64,000 nucleotides of DNA, from contig JAGOAJ010000009.1 in assembly GCA_017983955.1 (NCBI GenBank), positions 1 to 64,000 on the forward strand, read 5' to 3'. The stretch is from Burkholderiaceae bacterium. Lineage in GTDB: Bacteria; Pseudomonadota; Gammaproteobacteria; Burkholderiales; Burkholderiaceae_B. Positions 9,701 through 18,747 of the stretch are shown here, one piece after another. How positions within the stretch are numbered: the first letter of the stretch is position 1; the number at the start of each line of letters is the position of its first letter. Under the pieces are notes generated by a model that worked only from the letters and a program-made list of their open reading frames with translations, had not been told where the DNA came from and did not search any database. A program made the position numbers and the translations under genes.

Positions 9701-9964
9701 TTATGCCTTGCGGGCAGTACCAGTAGTGCGTGCAAACCGAGCGCGGAATTTCTCGACGCGGCCAGTTTCCACAATGCGCGTTTGGGCGCCAGTGTAGAAC
9801 GGGTGCGATTCTGAAGTTACTTCACATTTGAACAGAGGGTAAGTTGTACCATCAAGTTCTATAGAGTCGCGACTGTGCAGCGTAGAACGCGATTTAAATG
9901 TATTGCCTGTCTGCTGATCCAGAAACACCACGTCGCGGTATTCGGGGTGGATGCCTTCTTTCAT
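9701..9964 (-). CDS. rpmE2: 50S ribosomal protein L31, type B
   Basis: This 87-residue L31 starts MKEGIHPEYRDVVF and contains the LFKCEVTSESHPFYTGAQ segment typical of the long type-B form. It lacks the CxxC zinc-binding pairs of type-A L31 and so should work without zinc. AGGA precedes the ATG at a good distance. Type-B copies are often Zur-controlled in zinc-poor conditions, but I see no Zur-like palindrome upstream. The strong constitutive-looking promoter suggests it may be the main L31. It is bounded by its own promoter and terminator. Confidence 0.95.
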   Translation of the reverse strand: MKEGIHPEYRDVVFLDQQTGNTFKSRSTLHSRDSIELDGTTYPLFKCEVTSESHPFYTGAQTRIVETGRVEKFRARFARTTGTARKA

Positions 9965-10039
9965 GATGGATTCCTGTTATTCGGTAAAGGGCGGGTCGCC
10001 AGTCAGCCATTGCCAACCACGTATCCAATATAGCCCGTG

Positions 10040-10069
10040 ATTCTAGCATGGGAAATAGCCATAAACCAA
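10040..10069 (-). promoter_or_regulatory. Sigma70-type promoter for rpmE2
   Basis: Read on the minus strand, TTGGTT (-35) is separated by 18 bp from TAGAAT (-10), which is preceded by an extended TGC element. It lies about 75 bp upstream of the L31 start codon. Confidence 0.5.
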
Positions 10070-10088
10070 GCAATATTGGGCAAAAGAA

Positions 10089-10766
10089 TTATAACTCGCC
10101 TCGTTCTGCTAATGAAATGGCGCTGCCGCCTGTAATGATCAGATGGTCCAGCAGGCGTATGTCTACCAGTGCCAGGGCTTGTTTTAGGTGGCGGGTCAAG
10201 CTTAGGTCGGCCTGGCTGGGTTCCGCCACCCCTGAAGGATGGTTGTGCGCCAGTATCAGGGCGGCTGCATGGTGGCGCAGCCCCGCCTTGACGATTTCAC
10301 GAGGGTAGACTGAAGCCTGGGTTAGGGTGCCCCTGGACACTTCCTCGCTGGTAATCAAGCGAAACTGGCTATCCAGATACAAGACCAGGCAGTGCTCTAT
10401 AGATAGATGGCCCAGGCGGGCGGCGCAATAGTGTTTGACGTGGGTGGGCTGGTTAAGTGCCAGGCCAGACTTCAGGTCTTCCTCCAGGGCGCGGCGGTTT
10501 AATTCATTGATCGCCAATAACTCACAAGTTTTGGCGGCGCCCAGGCCGTGGACCCCCAGCAATGTCTCAGCGTCGGCCGATAGTAGGCCGCGCAGTCCGT
10601 TGAACCGGGTGATCAAACGGTGGCCCAGGCCCACCGCATCGCAACCTTTTACGCCGGTGCGCAAAATGATGGCCAATAGTTCTGCAGAGGTAAGCACATG
10701 GGCGCCATGGGCAAGTAAACGCTCGCGCGGACGCTCTGATTTCGAGGTGGAAATGTGCGGTGACAT
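10089..10766 (-). CDS. radC: RadC family JAMM-domain protein
   Basis: RadC proteins carry an N-terminal helix-hairpin-helix region and a C-terminal MPN/JAMM metalloprotease-like fold. Their cellular role remains uncertain despite the old DNA-repair label. The metal motif is intact: HNHPSG followed by SQAD, matching HxHP...SxxD. The start at 10766 (MSPHISTSK) gives 225 residues, the family norm. An ATG at 10826 would add 20 residues that do not look conserved and that read antisense through a duplicated piece of fkpB, so it is less likely. The gene is divergent from fkpB-ispH. Confidence 0.88.
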   Translation of the reverse strand: MSPHISTSKSERPRERLLAHGAHVLTSAELLAIILRTGVKGCDAVGLGHRLITRFNGLRGLLSADAETLLGVHGLGAAKTCELLAINELNRRALEEDLKSGLALNQPTHVKHYCAARLGHLSIEHCLVLYLDSQFRLITSEEVSRGTLTQASVYPREIVKAGLRHHAAALILAHNHPSGVAEPSQADLSLTRHLKQALALVDIRLLDHLIITGGSAISLAERGEL

Positions 10767-10811
10767 AAGAGGCTCGGTAGGTTGACGCTGATGAGCCTCT
10801 AGGTTGACAGG

Positions 10812-10866
10812 TTTTGACTTCCGCATTCGCTACAGTGAATGCTTTTGTCCATCCTGATTTTACTTT
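10812..10866 (+). repeat. Degenerate partial copy of the fkpB 5' end
   Basis: TTTTGACTTCCGCAT at 10812-10826 recurs exactly at 11066-11080. The next 40 bases match with scattered substitutions, a direct repeat displaced by 254 bp. In the fkpB frame the copy reads roughly LTSAFATVNAFVHPD, against [15 protein letters not shown] for the real gene, then diverges. It looks like a relic of a local duplication. Confidence 0.75.
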
Positions 10867-11044
10867 ATTGCGCCCGCGTGTTCAGCCATTTTCGTGCCGC
10901 CAAATAGCCGTATGGCGAGGAAAAATCAAAATAGAAATCGAAACTTGCAGTCATAGCTTGGCGGCCGAATGTAAGTATGATGAGTGGGCGGCGTTATGGA
11001 TGAAGTGACTATACTGGAATTAGCCCTAAAATAGGGGAACAGTA

Positions 11045-11071
11045 ATGAACCTCTACGGTGAAAGATTTTGA
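11045..11071 (+). CDS. Possible 8-codon leader peptide before fkpB
   Basis: An ATG preceded by AGGGGAAC opens a frame encoding MNLYGERF. Its TGA overlaps the TTG start of fkpB within TTTTGAC. If translated, termination here would deliver ribosomes directly to the weak TTG start. This rests on spacing and overlap only; no conservation can be checked here. Confidence 0.3.
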   Translation: MNLYGERF

Positions 11072-11544
11072 CTTCCGCATCCGCTCCAGTGAACGTTTTT
11101 GTTCGTCCTGATTCTTACCTAACCTTGCACTACCGCATAGAGTTATTAACCGGCCCTGCCGCTGGCTCGGTGTTTGCCAATACCTTTGATGGCAGGCCTG
11201 CTACCTTGCAACTGGGGGTGGGTCAATGGGCTCCAGGTATGGAAGCAGCCTTGCTGGATAAGCCCGAAGGGGCGCGTTTTACCTATGAGCTACCAGCCGC
11301 CCAGGCTTATGGCGATCGTAATCCGGATTTATTGCAGCGCGTTACGCGCGAACTTATGATCAGCAATGCCGATCCAGAATCGCAGTTCACCCCGGGAGAT
11401 ATGGTGGAGTTTTCCGCTCCTGGCGGTGGTCGCTATTCGGGTGTGCTGAAGCAGCTGGATGCCGAATCCGCCTTGTTTGATTTCAATCACCCGCTGGCGG
11501 GGGCTGACTTGCGTATAGAAGTTGATTTATTAGGAATTCTTTAA
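11068..11544 (+). CDS. fkpB: FKBP-type peptidyl-prolyl isomerase, SlpA/FkpB-like
   Basis: The 158-residue protein has the short FKBP fold with an inserted flap typical of SlyD/SlpA isomerases. It carries [28 protein letters not shown] and ends with [20 protein letters not shown], the conserved FkpB C-terminal strand. It accelerates proline isomerisation in the cytoplasm. Its position immediately before ispH is the conserved proteobacterial arrangement, and TAATG joins the two genes. The proposed TTG start has GGTGAAAGA before it; a GTG at 11086 is an alternative. Its first codons are duplicated upstream. Confidence 0.88.
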   Translation: MTSASAPVNVFVRPDSYLTLHYRIELLTGPAAGSVFANTFDGRPATLQLGVGQWAPGMEAALLDKPEGARFTYELPAAQAYGDRNPDLLQRVTRELMISNADPESQFTPGDMVEFSAPGGGRYSGVLKQLDAESALFDFNHPLAGADLRIEVDLLGIL

Positions 11545-12530
11545 TGACTGAACATATTGTGCCTGCTGATGGCGTTGAAGTAGTGTTGGCTCAGCCCAGG
11601 GGCTTTTGCGCCGGCGTGGACCGGGCTATTGATATCGTAGAGCGGGCGCTGGAATTGCATGGCGCGCCTATTTATGTGCGCCATGAGATTGTCCATAATC
11701 GTTATGTGGTGCAGGATTTGCGCGACAAGGGCGCCATTTTTATCGACGAGCTACACGAGGCCCCGGCTGGCGCTATCGTGGTGTTTTCGGCACATGGGGT
11801 ATCGCGTGCTGTGCAACAAGAGGCACGGGATATGGGTCTGAAGGTATTTGATGCCACCTGCCCGCTGGTCACTAAAGTGCATATCGAAGTCGCCAAGATG
11901 CGTGCCGCCGGGCGCGAGATCGTCATGATAGGTCACCCAGGACACCCTGAAGTTGAAGGCACACTGGGCCAGGCAGATGGCGGTATGTATTTGGTTGAAA
12001 GCGCGGCCGACGTGGCCGCCTTGCAGGTGCAAAATTCAGATAACTTGGCTTTTGTTACTCAGACCACGCTGTCGGTGGATGATGCCGAGATCGTTGCCCA
12101 GGCGTTGCGTACCCGCTTTCCTTCAATAGTAGAGCCCAAGAAAAGCGATATTTGCTATGCAACGCAAAACCGTCAGGATGCGGTCAAAATCATGGCTCCC
12201 GCCTGCGATCTGGTACTGGTCGTGGGTAGCACTAATAGTTCCAACTCTAACCGTTTGCGCGAAGTGGCCGAACGCAAGGGGGCGACAGCCTATCTGATCG
12301 ACGACCCCAGCATGATAGATCCGGCCTGGATGGATAAGGCACAACGGGTAGGGGTTACCGCGGGGGCATCTGCCCCTGAAGTACTGGTACAACAAGTGAT
12401 TGCGCGTCTTAAAGAACTGGGGGCTGTATCAGTACGTACCTTGGACGGGACTCCGGAAAACGTTAGTTTTCCTTTGCCCAAGGAATTGTCACGCAAGCTG
12501 CCTGTGGCACAGGTCACAGATCAAAAATAG
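11544..12530 (+). CDS. ispH: 4-hydroxy-3-methylbut-2-enyl diphosphate reductase
   Basis: IspH (LytB) makes isopentenyl and dimethylallyl diphosphate in the last step of the MEP pathway, using a [4Fe-4S] cluster. The three cluster cysteines are visible in [23 protein letters not shown] and [13 protein letters not shown]. The substrate-binding SAHGVS and [14 protein letters not shown] motifs are present. The 328-residue length is typical. The ATG overlaps the fkpB stop, so the two genes are coupled. The downstream maiA follows by only 17 bp. Confidence 0.97.
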   Translation: MTEHIVPADGVEVVLAQPRGFCAGVDRAIDIVERALELHGAPIYVRHEIVHNRYVVQDLRDKGAIFIDELHEAPAGAIVVFSAHGVSRAVQQEARDMGLKVFDATCPLVTKVHIEVAKMRAAGREIVMIGHPGHPEVEGTLGQADGGMYLVESAADVAALQVQNSDNLAFVTQTTLSVDDAEIVAQALRTRFPSIVEPKKSDICYATQNRQDAVKIMAPACDLVLVVGSTNSSNSNRLREVAERKGATAYLIDDPSMIDPAWMDKAQRVGVTAGASAPEVLVQQVIARLKELGAVSVRTLDGTPENVSFPLPKELSRKLPVAQVTDQK

Positions 12531-12547
12531 CCGATACAGGAACTATC

Positions 12548-13195
12548 ATGAAACTCTATAGTTATTTTCGCAGCTCGGCGGCTTACCGAGTACGCATTGC
12601 CTTGAATATCAAGGGCATAGACTACGAAACAGTGCCTGTGCATTTACTTAAGGACGGTGGCCAGCAATTATCTGAAAGCTATCGTGCCTTGAATCCAACG
12701 GCCTTGGTGCCCACGTTGCAGGAAGGTGATTGGTCAGTCGGCCAGTCTCTGGCCATATTGGAATATCTAGAGGAGACTCACCCAACTCCAGCCTTATTGC
12801 CGACAGATCACAGGGGCCGCGCCCGTGTACGTGCTATTGCGCAAACCATAGCCTGCGACATTCATCCGCTAAACAACCTTAGGGTACTTAAATACCTTAA
12901 GCACCAGATAGGCGTCGATGAAAAAACAAAAAATGAATGGTATGCCCATTGGACCGAAGAAGGCCTGGCCTCGGTCGAGGCGCTGTTGTCGCGTAGTACG
13001 GAAACAGGGCGTTATTGCCACGGCGACCAAATCACCTTTGCCGATATCTGCTTGATTCCTCAGGTGGTCAATGCGCGACGCTTCGAGTGCAATCTTGATG
13101 GCATGCCGACAATACAGCGTATTTATAAAGCCTGTGTGGACCAGGATGCCTTTCAGAAGGCCGCGCCCCTGAATCAACCTGATAATCAGACTTAG
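12548..13195 (+). CDS. maiA: Maleylacetoacetate isomerase (zeta-class GST)
   Basis: The 215-residue protein has a thioredoxin fold with the zeta-class active-site motif FRSSAAYRVRIALNIKG at residues 7-23, then an all-helical C-terminal domain. It isomerises maleylacetoacetate to fumarylacetoacetate in tyrosine/homogentisate degradation, or maleylpyruvate in gentisate degradation, using glutathione. No fumarylacetoacetase or homogentisate dioxygenase lies beside it. It is in a same-strand string after ispH, with a 17-bp gap. The substrate choice between the two pathways is not resolvable from sequence. Confidence 0.88.
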   Translation: MKLYSYFRSSAAYRVRIALNIKGIDYETVPVHLLKDGGQQLSESYRALNPTALVPTLQEGDWSVGQSLAILEYLEETHPTPALLPTDHRGRARVRAIAQTIACDIHPLNNLRVLKYLKHQIGVDEKTKNEWYAHWTEEGLASVEALLSRSTETGRYCHGDQITFADICLIPQVVNARRFECNLDGMPTIQRIYKACVDQDAFQKAAPLNQPDNQT

Positions 13196-13205
13196 GGTGT
13201 AGTTC

Positions 13206-14075
13206 ATGAAAATAGGATTCTGTGGCTTAGGGCTGATGGGCGCGCCCATGGTGCGGCGCCTACTGGCTGCCGGGCACCAGGTCACGGTGTGGAACCGTAC
13301 CCCTGACAAGGCCGCGTCTTTGTTTGGTCCCGATGCGCTAGTGGCGCAAACCCCAGCACAGCTGGCCCAGGGCTGCGACGTGGTTTTGTTATGTCTATTT
13401 GATGCCCAGGCGGTAGAGCAGGTGGTGTTCGGAGCAGATGGCTTGGTCAAAGGCAAGGCCATGCGTTATCTAGTGGATCATTCCTCGATACCGCCGGAAA
13501 AAACTATACAACTGGCTCAGCGACTAGCTGCCGATCAGGGCGCGGTCTGGGTGGATGCGCCGGTTTCCGGTGGCGTGGGTGGGGCCCAGCAAGGGACCTT
13601 GGCCATTATGGCGGGCGGTCCTGAGGATGCTATCCAGCAGTTAACGCCGCTGATGTTGTCTTATGGGCAACGCGTTACTCGTATGGGCGATGTCGGTACA
13701 GGCCAGGTCAGCAAGTTATGTAATCAAACCATAGTGACTTCAACCATCGCCGCCATCGGCGAAGCGGTAGCGTTGGCTCAGGCCAGCGGTGTAGATGCCG
13801 CCCAGCTTAGCAACGCCTTGGCCGGTGGCTGGGCCGATTCGGTCTTGCTGCAAATTTTTGTACCGCGCATGACAGCACCACCGCCCTCTAAAACCATGGC
13901 AACCATCAATACCATGCTGAAAGACCTGGATACGGTGGCTGCGTTAGCGCAGCAACATCGTGTGCCCATGCCAGTTAGCAGTGCTACCCAGCAGGCCTAT
14001 CGTCAGGCCGGGGCCTTGGCCTTGGGGGAAAACGACGTGTCGCAGCTGATACGCTTGTATCGCGGACAACCATAA
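13206..14075 (+). CDS. 3-hydroxyisobutyrate dehydrogenase-family NAD(P) oxidoreductase
   Basis: This 289-residue beta-hydroxyacid dehydrogenase opens with the dinucleotide motif GFCGLGLMGAPMVRRLLAAGH. It contains the substrate-binding DAPVSGGVGGAQQGTL motif and the catalytic lysine in KLCNQTIV near residue 170. Family members oxidise 3-hydroxyisobutyrate, reduce tartronate semialdehyde, or act on similar short hydroxyacids. Neither a valine nor a glyoxylate pathway neighbour is present, so the substrate is open. It lies 10 bp after maiA. Confidence 0.85.
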   Translation: MKIGFCGLGLMGAPMVRRLLAAGHQVTVWNRTPDKAASLFGPDALVAQTPAQLAQGCDVVLLCLFDAQAVEQVVFGADGLVKGKAMRYLVDHSSIPPEKTIQLAQRLAADQGAVWVDAPVSGGVGGAQQGTLAIMAGGPEDAIQQLTPLMLSYGQRVTRMGDVGTGQVSKLCNQTIVTSTIAAIGEAVALAQASGVDAAQLSNALAGGWADSVLLQIFVPRMTAPPPSKTMATINTMLKDLDTVAALAQQHRVPMPVSSATQQAYRQAGALALGENDVSQLIRLYRGQP

Positions 14076-14096
14076 TTCAAAAAAACTAGGAAAAAC

Positions 14097-15539
14097 ATGA
14101 ACAAAGGTGCAGTAGTTGCGGGCGTCGTCGTCCTTGCCGGTGTGGCTTATGTGGGCAGCAGCTGGTATGTTGGCCAGCAGGCCGAAGCCAAAATACGCGC
14201 AAGTATTGAACAGACTAACCGGGAGTTCACGATACTGGGCAGTGAGCTGACCAGCAAAGGCGTGGTGCTTAGCGTCAAGGAATACAAGCGCGGTATTTTT
14301 TCAGCCGATGCTGTTTATGTTCTTACTTTGAATAATCTTGAAGACGGACCGGTGGAGCTATCGATAGCCGACCACTTGCAACACGGCCCCTTTCCACTAG
14401 ATGCGCTGAAAGAGGGCGATTTCACCCCCATGTTGGCGTACAGTCAAGCTCATTTATTGCCTGCGCCCGTAATACAACCCTGGTTTGACAGCCAGAACGC
14501 GAAATCACCCTTATTGGCTAAAACCCGAATAGGCATGGACGGCAAAGGCAGGTCGGTGTGGACGCTGTCGCCCGCAGAGTACGCTAAAAACGGCACTCAG
14601 GTCAGCTTCAGCGGTGGGCTGGTGCAGGTTGATTTCAGCAATGATTTTAAAGACAGCGTGTCCACAGGGCAGTTCGACAGCTTACGGATACAAGATAGCA
14701 GCGATGCAAGCACGCTGGTGTTGAATGGTATGAAACTGGATGGCACTGCCAAGCGCGATGGCGATAAAGCCACTCTGAACAGCCGCTTGACGATGGATAA
14801 GTTGGCCTTGGCTGGCAGCGATGAACTGACCATAGACAACGTTGCCATCACCATAGACAGCCTGCAAACAGGCAAATTGCTGGACGGCTCCATACATTAT
14901 CAGCTGGGTCATCTGACCTCAGGTAAGGCCGACCTGGGCGGAGTAGATTTTACCTTTGGTGCGCAGAAGCTAGACATGGCTGCTTTGTCTGATCTGGCCA
15001 ATACCTACGAGCAAATGTATTCTGCACAGGCCGCGCAAGACGACACCATGCCGCAATTGGACGACCAGCAGCAGGCCTTGTTACAGGAAAAATTGTTTAC
15101 CCTGTTGGCATCCCAGCCTTCGTTGTCTGCTAATCCTATCGTTTGGAAGAACTCCGCAGGGGAATCTAAAGCCAGTTTGTTGCTGGATCTGGCTGCGCCT
15201 ACGGACGCTGCGGCAGCTCTGCAAGACCCTATGGCGGCACTGACTCAAATACTGAAAAAACTACAGCTGGATGTCAGTGTGTCACGCGCTATGTTTATTC
15301 AGGCCTTCAGCCAATTGCAAAAAGGGGCAGATGCCTCTGCTGACCTAGACCAAGCAAAGGCCCTGGCCGCTGCTTTCTATGATCAATATGTGACCGGATT
15401 CCAAGAGATTGGACTGCTGAAGGCAACCGACGAAGGCGCTACGCTGGCCCTGGTTTATCAGAATGGCAATATCCTGATGAATGGTACCGAAATGTCAGTT
15501 CAAGAGTTCGTGATGCTGATGATGGTATTGGCGATGTAA
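14097..15539 (+). CDS. DUF945/YdgA-like periplasmic protein
   Basis: The 480-residue protein has one N-terminal membrane anchor (residues about 5-22) followed by a long secreted region rich in beta strands, the layout of DUF945 (YdgA) proteins. The segment after the anchor, KIRASIEQTNREF, matches the usual start of the domain. The family has no settled biochemical role; it is associated with the envelope. The gene lies 21 bp after the dehydrogenase and may be the end of the fkpB-led transcript. Confidence 0.75.
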   Translation: MNKGAVVAGVVVLAGVAYVGSSWYVGQQAEAKIRASIEQTNREFTILGSELTSKGVVLSVKEYKRGIFSADAVYVLTLNNLEDGPVELSIADHLQHGPFPLDALKEGDFTPMLAYSQAHLLPAPVIQPWFDSQNAKSPLLAKTRIGMDGKGRSVWTLSPAEYAKNGTQVSFSGGLVQVDFSNDFKDSVSTGQFDSLRIQDSSDASTLVLNGMKLDGTAKRDGDKATLNSRLTMDKLALAGSDELTIDNVAITIDSLQTGKLLDGSIHYQLGHLTSGKADLGGVDFTFGAQKLDMAALSDLANTYEQMYSAQAAQDDTMPQLDDQQQALLQEKLFTLLASQPSLSANPIVWKNSAGESKASLLLDLAAPTDAAAALQDPMAALTQILKKLQLDVSVSRAMFIQAFSQLQKGADASADLDQAKALAAAFYDQYVTGFQEIGLLKATDEGATLALVYQNGNILMNGTEMSVQEFVMLMMVLAM

Positions 15540-15578
15540 AGCCGTAAAGATAAAACTTCTGGTGTCGTTAAGTCTGCA

Positions 15579-15601
15579 CCTGTACGGGTTCTCTGTACAG
15601 G
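15579..15601 (+). other. Hairpin upstream of the chemoreceptor gene
   Basis: CCTGTAC (15579-15585) and GTACAGG (15595-15601) form a perfect 7-bp stem just before the ribosome site of the downstream gene. It lacks a T-run, so it could be a weak terminator for DUF945 or a 5'UTR structure. Confidence 0.4.
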
Positions 15602-15619
15602 ACGACATCAGGAGTCCAC

Positions 15620-17677
15620 ATGAGTGCAGAATACAAAACCAACCAGCCTCTGCGCGTTAGCGCCAGTTGGCTAGGGCGGCGTTCCCTGGCTGGCCGGTTG
15701 TTTTTGCTGACCACGGTGGTCACTGTTATTGTCATGACGGTTATTGCCGTTACCATGGCTTGGCAAAGTCGCAACGCTGCCACTCAGGCAGTGCAGCGTG
15801 AAATGCAGGCGGCGCTGGATAGCGCACAGCAAACTTTACAACTGGTGTTCAACACGGCCAGCAGCCGTGGTCAGGAAATATTGCCTGTGCTTGAACGTGC
15901 CTTGGGCGGTATCCCTATTTCAGATGGCAGTACACAGACAACGGCCAGTGGCGATCGCGTCTTATCTTTGTTCGTAGGCGGGGACTTGGTGAACGGTGAT
16001 ATCAGTGCCTTGCAAGATGTCAATGCCAATACGGGTGCTGATCCAGCGGTGATTGCCAAGGCAGGCGGAAAATGGGTGCGCATATCCACCTTGCTCCAAG
16101 ATTCCCAAGGCAGAGCAAGTCTGGATAGCGTTATCGATCCCAATGACCTTCTGGCACGTACCTTGGACAACGGCGAGCCCTTTAATGGCTTGGTTCAGCG
16201 TAACGGCATTTGGTATGCCATGAGCATCAAGCCTCTTAAAGATCCCACCGGGGCAGTATATGGCGGCTTAACTGTACGTATCAACGTTAACACCCAGGTG
16301 CAGCAGCTTTTAAGCCGTCTGGCTAGCATCACAGTGGCTGACCACGGCTCTTTTGGCGTGTTGCAGCAGTCAGCCGATAATAGCTGGACGCTGGTTGCCG
16401 GCGATCAACTATCCGGTGGTTTAAACGCATCGGAACGTAGTAACGCACTGAACATCATGAGCACACAGGAGACTGGCTTTCAGTCTGTGGAGGCCATGGG
16501 CGGCGGGCATGATAAGTATCTTGCCTGGTCCAAGGTTCCGGGCTGGAATTGGATACTGTATGGGGCTGGCGATCAGCAGGCTTTTTTAGAGGAAGCCGAG
16601 CAGGCGCTATACATACAATTGGCCCTGATGCTGACCGGCACCTTGCTTATTTCCTTGTTGGTATGGCTAGTTGCCAGACTAACCTTGCGTCCCGTGCGTG
16701 ACGTGGTACGCGGCTTGGAACGACTAGAGCGCGGCGACCTGAGCGCGCAGGTCATTGCGATGCCGGACAATAGTAATAACGAGGTTCACGCCTTGTTGGA
16801 ACATTTGGGTAAAACCCAACTGGGACTAGAGCGCACTATTGCTACCGTACGCGCCGGCATAGAAGAAATCAACCTGGCTGCGACCGAAATCGCTGCCGGT
16901 AATACTGACTTGTCTAGTCGCACTGAACAGCAGGCCGCATCTTTGCAGGAAACCGCGGCCAGCATGGAAGAGCTGGCCGCGACGGTCAAGCAAAATACCG
17001 ACCATGCACGACAAGGTCATCATGTGGCAGGTCAGGTCCAGTCAGTAGCCGAACGCGGCGGCGTGGCAGTCAATGAAGTCGTGCAAACTATGCATCGTAT
17101 TTCCAGCAGTTCGGGGAAGATTTCGGAAATAGTTGGCGTGATAGACAGCATTGCCTTTCAGACTAATATCCTGGCGTTGAATGCTGCAGTTGAAGCGGCC
17201 AGAGCCGGCGAGGAAGGTCGAGGCTTTGCCGTAGTTGCGTCCGAAGTTCGGTCGTTGGCCCAACGTAGCGCTCAGGCTGCGGGTGAAATCAAGCACTTAA
17301 TCAATGCCTCAGTGAACGAAGTGGATTCAGGCGCTCGCCAAGTCGAGGCCGCCGGGACGACCATGAATGAGCTTCTGGAGTCAGTGCACCAAGTCACTAA
17401 TATCATGAAGGAAATTGCGTCAGCTTCCGAGGAGCAGTTTTCCGGCATTAGCCAGGTCAATGTGGCAGTTTCGCAAATGGATGAAGTCACTCAGCAAAAT
17501 GCGGCCTTGGTTGAGCAGGCTGCTGCGGCCGCCGATTCCTTGCAGTCCCAGGCTGCCCAGTTAACCGCTGCCGTAGCGGTGTTTGTTACTCGTAGCGTGT
17601 CTGGTGCACAACCAATAGGTAGGCTATCAGCGCCACAACACATACCGCGACAGCATGCTCCAAAACGCCTGATGTAA
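15620..17677 (+). CDS. Methyl-accepting chemotaxis protein with periplasmic Cache sensor
   Basis: This 685-residue transmembrane chemoreceptor has a first membrane helix at about residues 28-50 and a periplasmic Cache-type sensing region of about 260 residues. A second membrane helix near 330-355, a HAMP domain and a cytoplasmic signalling coiled coil to about 650 follow. The signalling tip is intact, with DSIAFQTNILALNAAVEAAR and GRGFAVVASEVRSLAQRSA. There is no C-terminal NWETF-like CheR tether. The TGA of no neighbour overlaps and a strong terminator follows, so it is monocistronic. The ligand is unknown. Confidence 0.92.
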   Translation: MSAEYKTNQPLRVSASWLGRRSLAGRLFLLTTVVTVIVMTVIAVTMAWQSRNAATQAVQREMQAALDSAQQTLQLVFNTASSRGQEILPVLERALGGIPISDGSTQTTASGDRVLSLFVGGDLVNGDISALQDVNANTGADPAVIAKAGGKWVRISTLLQDSQGRASLDSVIDPNDLLARTLDNGEPFNGLVQRNGIWYAMSIKPLKDPTGAVYGGLTVRINVNTQVQQLLSRLASITVADHGSFGVLQQSADNSWTLVAGDQLSGGLNASERSNALNIMSTQETGFQSVEAMGGGHDKYLAWSKVPGWNWILYGAGDQQAFLEEAEQALYIQLALMLTGTLLISLLVWLVARLTLRPVRDVVRGLERLERGDLSAQVIAMPDNSNNEVHALLEHLGKTQLGLERTIATVRAGIEEINLAATEIAAGNTDLSSRTEQQAASLQETAASMEELAATVKQNTDHARQGHHVAGQVQSVAERGGVAVNEVVQTMHRISSSSGKISEIVGVIDSIAFQTNILALNAAVEAARAGEEGRGFAVVASEVRSLAQRSAQAAGEIKHLINASVNEVDSGARQVEAAGTTMNELLESVHQVTNIMKEIASASEEQFSGISQVNVAVSQMDEVTQQNAALVEQAAAAADSLQSQAAQLTAAVAVFVTRSVSGAQPIGRLSAPQHIPRQHAPKRLM

Positions 17678-17688
17678 AGCAGATAAGG

Positions 17689-17713
17689 ACGTGTCATGCT
17701 GGCACGTTTTTTT
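17689..17713 (+). terminator. Intrinsic terminator after the chemoreceptor
   Basis: ACGTGTC (17689-17695) pairs with GGCACGT (17701-17707), one pair being G-U, around the loop ATGCT, followed by seven T residues. Confidence 0.88.
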
Positions 17714-17802
17714 ACATCTGGCACAGCATTTGCTTAGTCCTGTTTGCGCTTATTGGATAGTGCAAGCTGCCTTAGGGCAGCGTACCCTTACAGGAGAAGC
17801 AG

Positions 17803-18738
17803 ATGCAAAATACCAATGTATTATCGGACACCTATACGGTGACTCCTGGTATTGATGATGTCACGCAGGCGAACGCCTCTGGCATTTCATGGGCTGCGGT
17901 ATTTGCGGGTGCTGCGGCAGCCGCAGCGTTATCGCTAATATTGCTCATCCTTGGTTCTGGACTGGGGTTTGCGGCAATCTCGCCGTGGTCATCAGAGGGA
18001 GCGACCGCGGCAACCTTAGGGATATCGGCCATAGTATGGCTGGCGGTCACCCAAATCATTGCTTCCGGACTTGGTGGTTACTTGGCGGGGCGTTTACGTG
18101 TAAGGTGGTCGCGGCTCCACGCCGATGAAGTGTACTTTCGAGATACAGCGCATGGGATGCTAAGTTGGGCTGTCGCTACCTTGGTCACTGCAGCGTTTCT
18201 TGGCTCGGCACTAACGGGGCTGGTCGGAGGCAGTGCACGTATGGCTGCTAACGTGGCAACGCCTGTGCTGACGGCAGTAGCCGCCGGAGGGGCTAGTGCT
18301 GCCGCAAACTCGTCGGACTCTTCCAGTGCTGGTCCGCTGGGCTATTTTGTCGATACCTTGTTTCGTTCGGATCAGGCGTCTACTGGTGGGGACACACAGC
18401 AGACCTACCGTCAAGCCATTACTGTGTTGGGTCACGCTATGACGCAGGGCAGTTTGTCTGATCAGGATAGTCGCTATTTAGCTACGTTGGTTGCACAGCG
18501 GACGGGGATGGATCAAGCTCAGGCCCAACAGCGGGTGACCCAGGTCTATGGTGAACTGAAGCAAACAGTGCAAGATGCTGAAAATGCTGCCAAATCCGCT
18601 GCCGATACAGCGCGTAAAACGGCTGCAGCAACGGCATTATGGATGTTTGTCGCGCTATTATGTGGTGCATTTTTTGCCAGCTTGATGGGTATTTATGGTG
18701 GTCGCCGTCGTGACGCTGACGACATCACACTTAGCTAG
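17803..18738 (+). CDS. PhnA-like hypothetical membrane protein
   Basis: The 311-residue protein has membrane segments near 24-50, 68-90 and 112-140, a soluble Ser/Gln-rich middle, and a last membrane segment near 275-297. The opening ANASGISWAAVFAGAAAAAALSLIL is shared by proteins loosely annotated as PhnA-like, which have no proven function and are unrelated to phosphonoacetate hydrolase. An AGGAG ribosome site precedes it. The stop overlaps the ribosome site of the downstream 24-residue gene, indicating co-expression. Confidence 0.6.
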   Translation: MQNTNVLSDTYTVTPGIDDVTQANASGISWAAVFAGAAAAAALSLILLILGSGLGFAAISPWSSEGATAATLGISAIVWLAVTQIIASGLGGYLAGRLRVRWSRLHADEVYFRDTAHGMLSWAVATLVTAAFLGSALTGLVGGSARMAANVATPVLTAVAAGGASAAANSSDSSSAGPLGYFVDTLFRSDQASTGGDTQQTYRQAITVLGHAMTQGSLSDQDSRYLATLVAQRTGMDQAQAQQRVTQVYGELKQTVQDAENAAKSAADTARKTAAATALWMFVALLCGAFFASLMGIYGGRRRDADDITLS

Positions 18739-18747
18739 GAGCCAGAT

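Noticed and set aside
10814-11008. 64-codon open frame starting like fkpB
   Set aside because: Only the first 15 codons resemble FkpB because of a local duplication; the remainder has no similarity to the FKBP fold.
12869-13462. 197-codon open frame on the minus strand
   Set aside because: It is antisense to maiA and the dehydrogenase gene, crosses their junction and has no ribosome site or family match.
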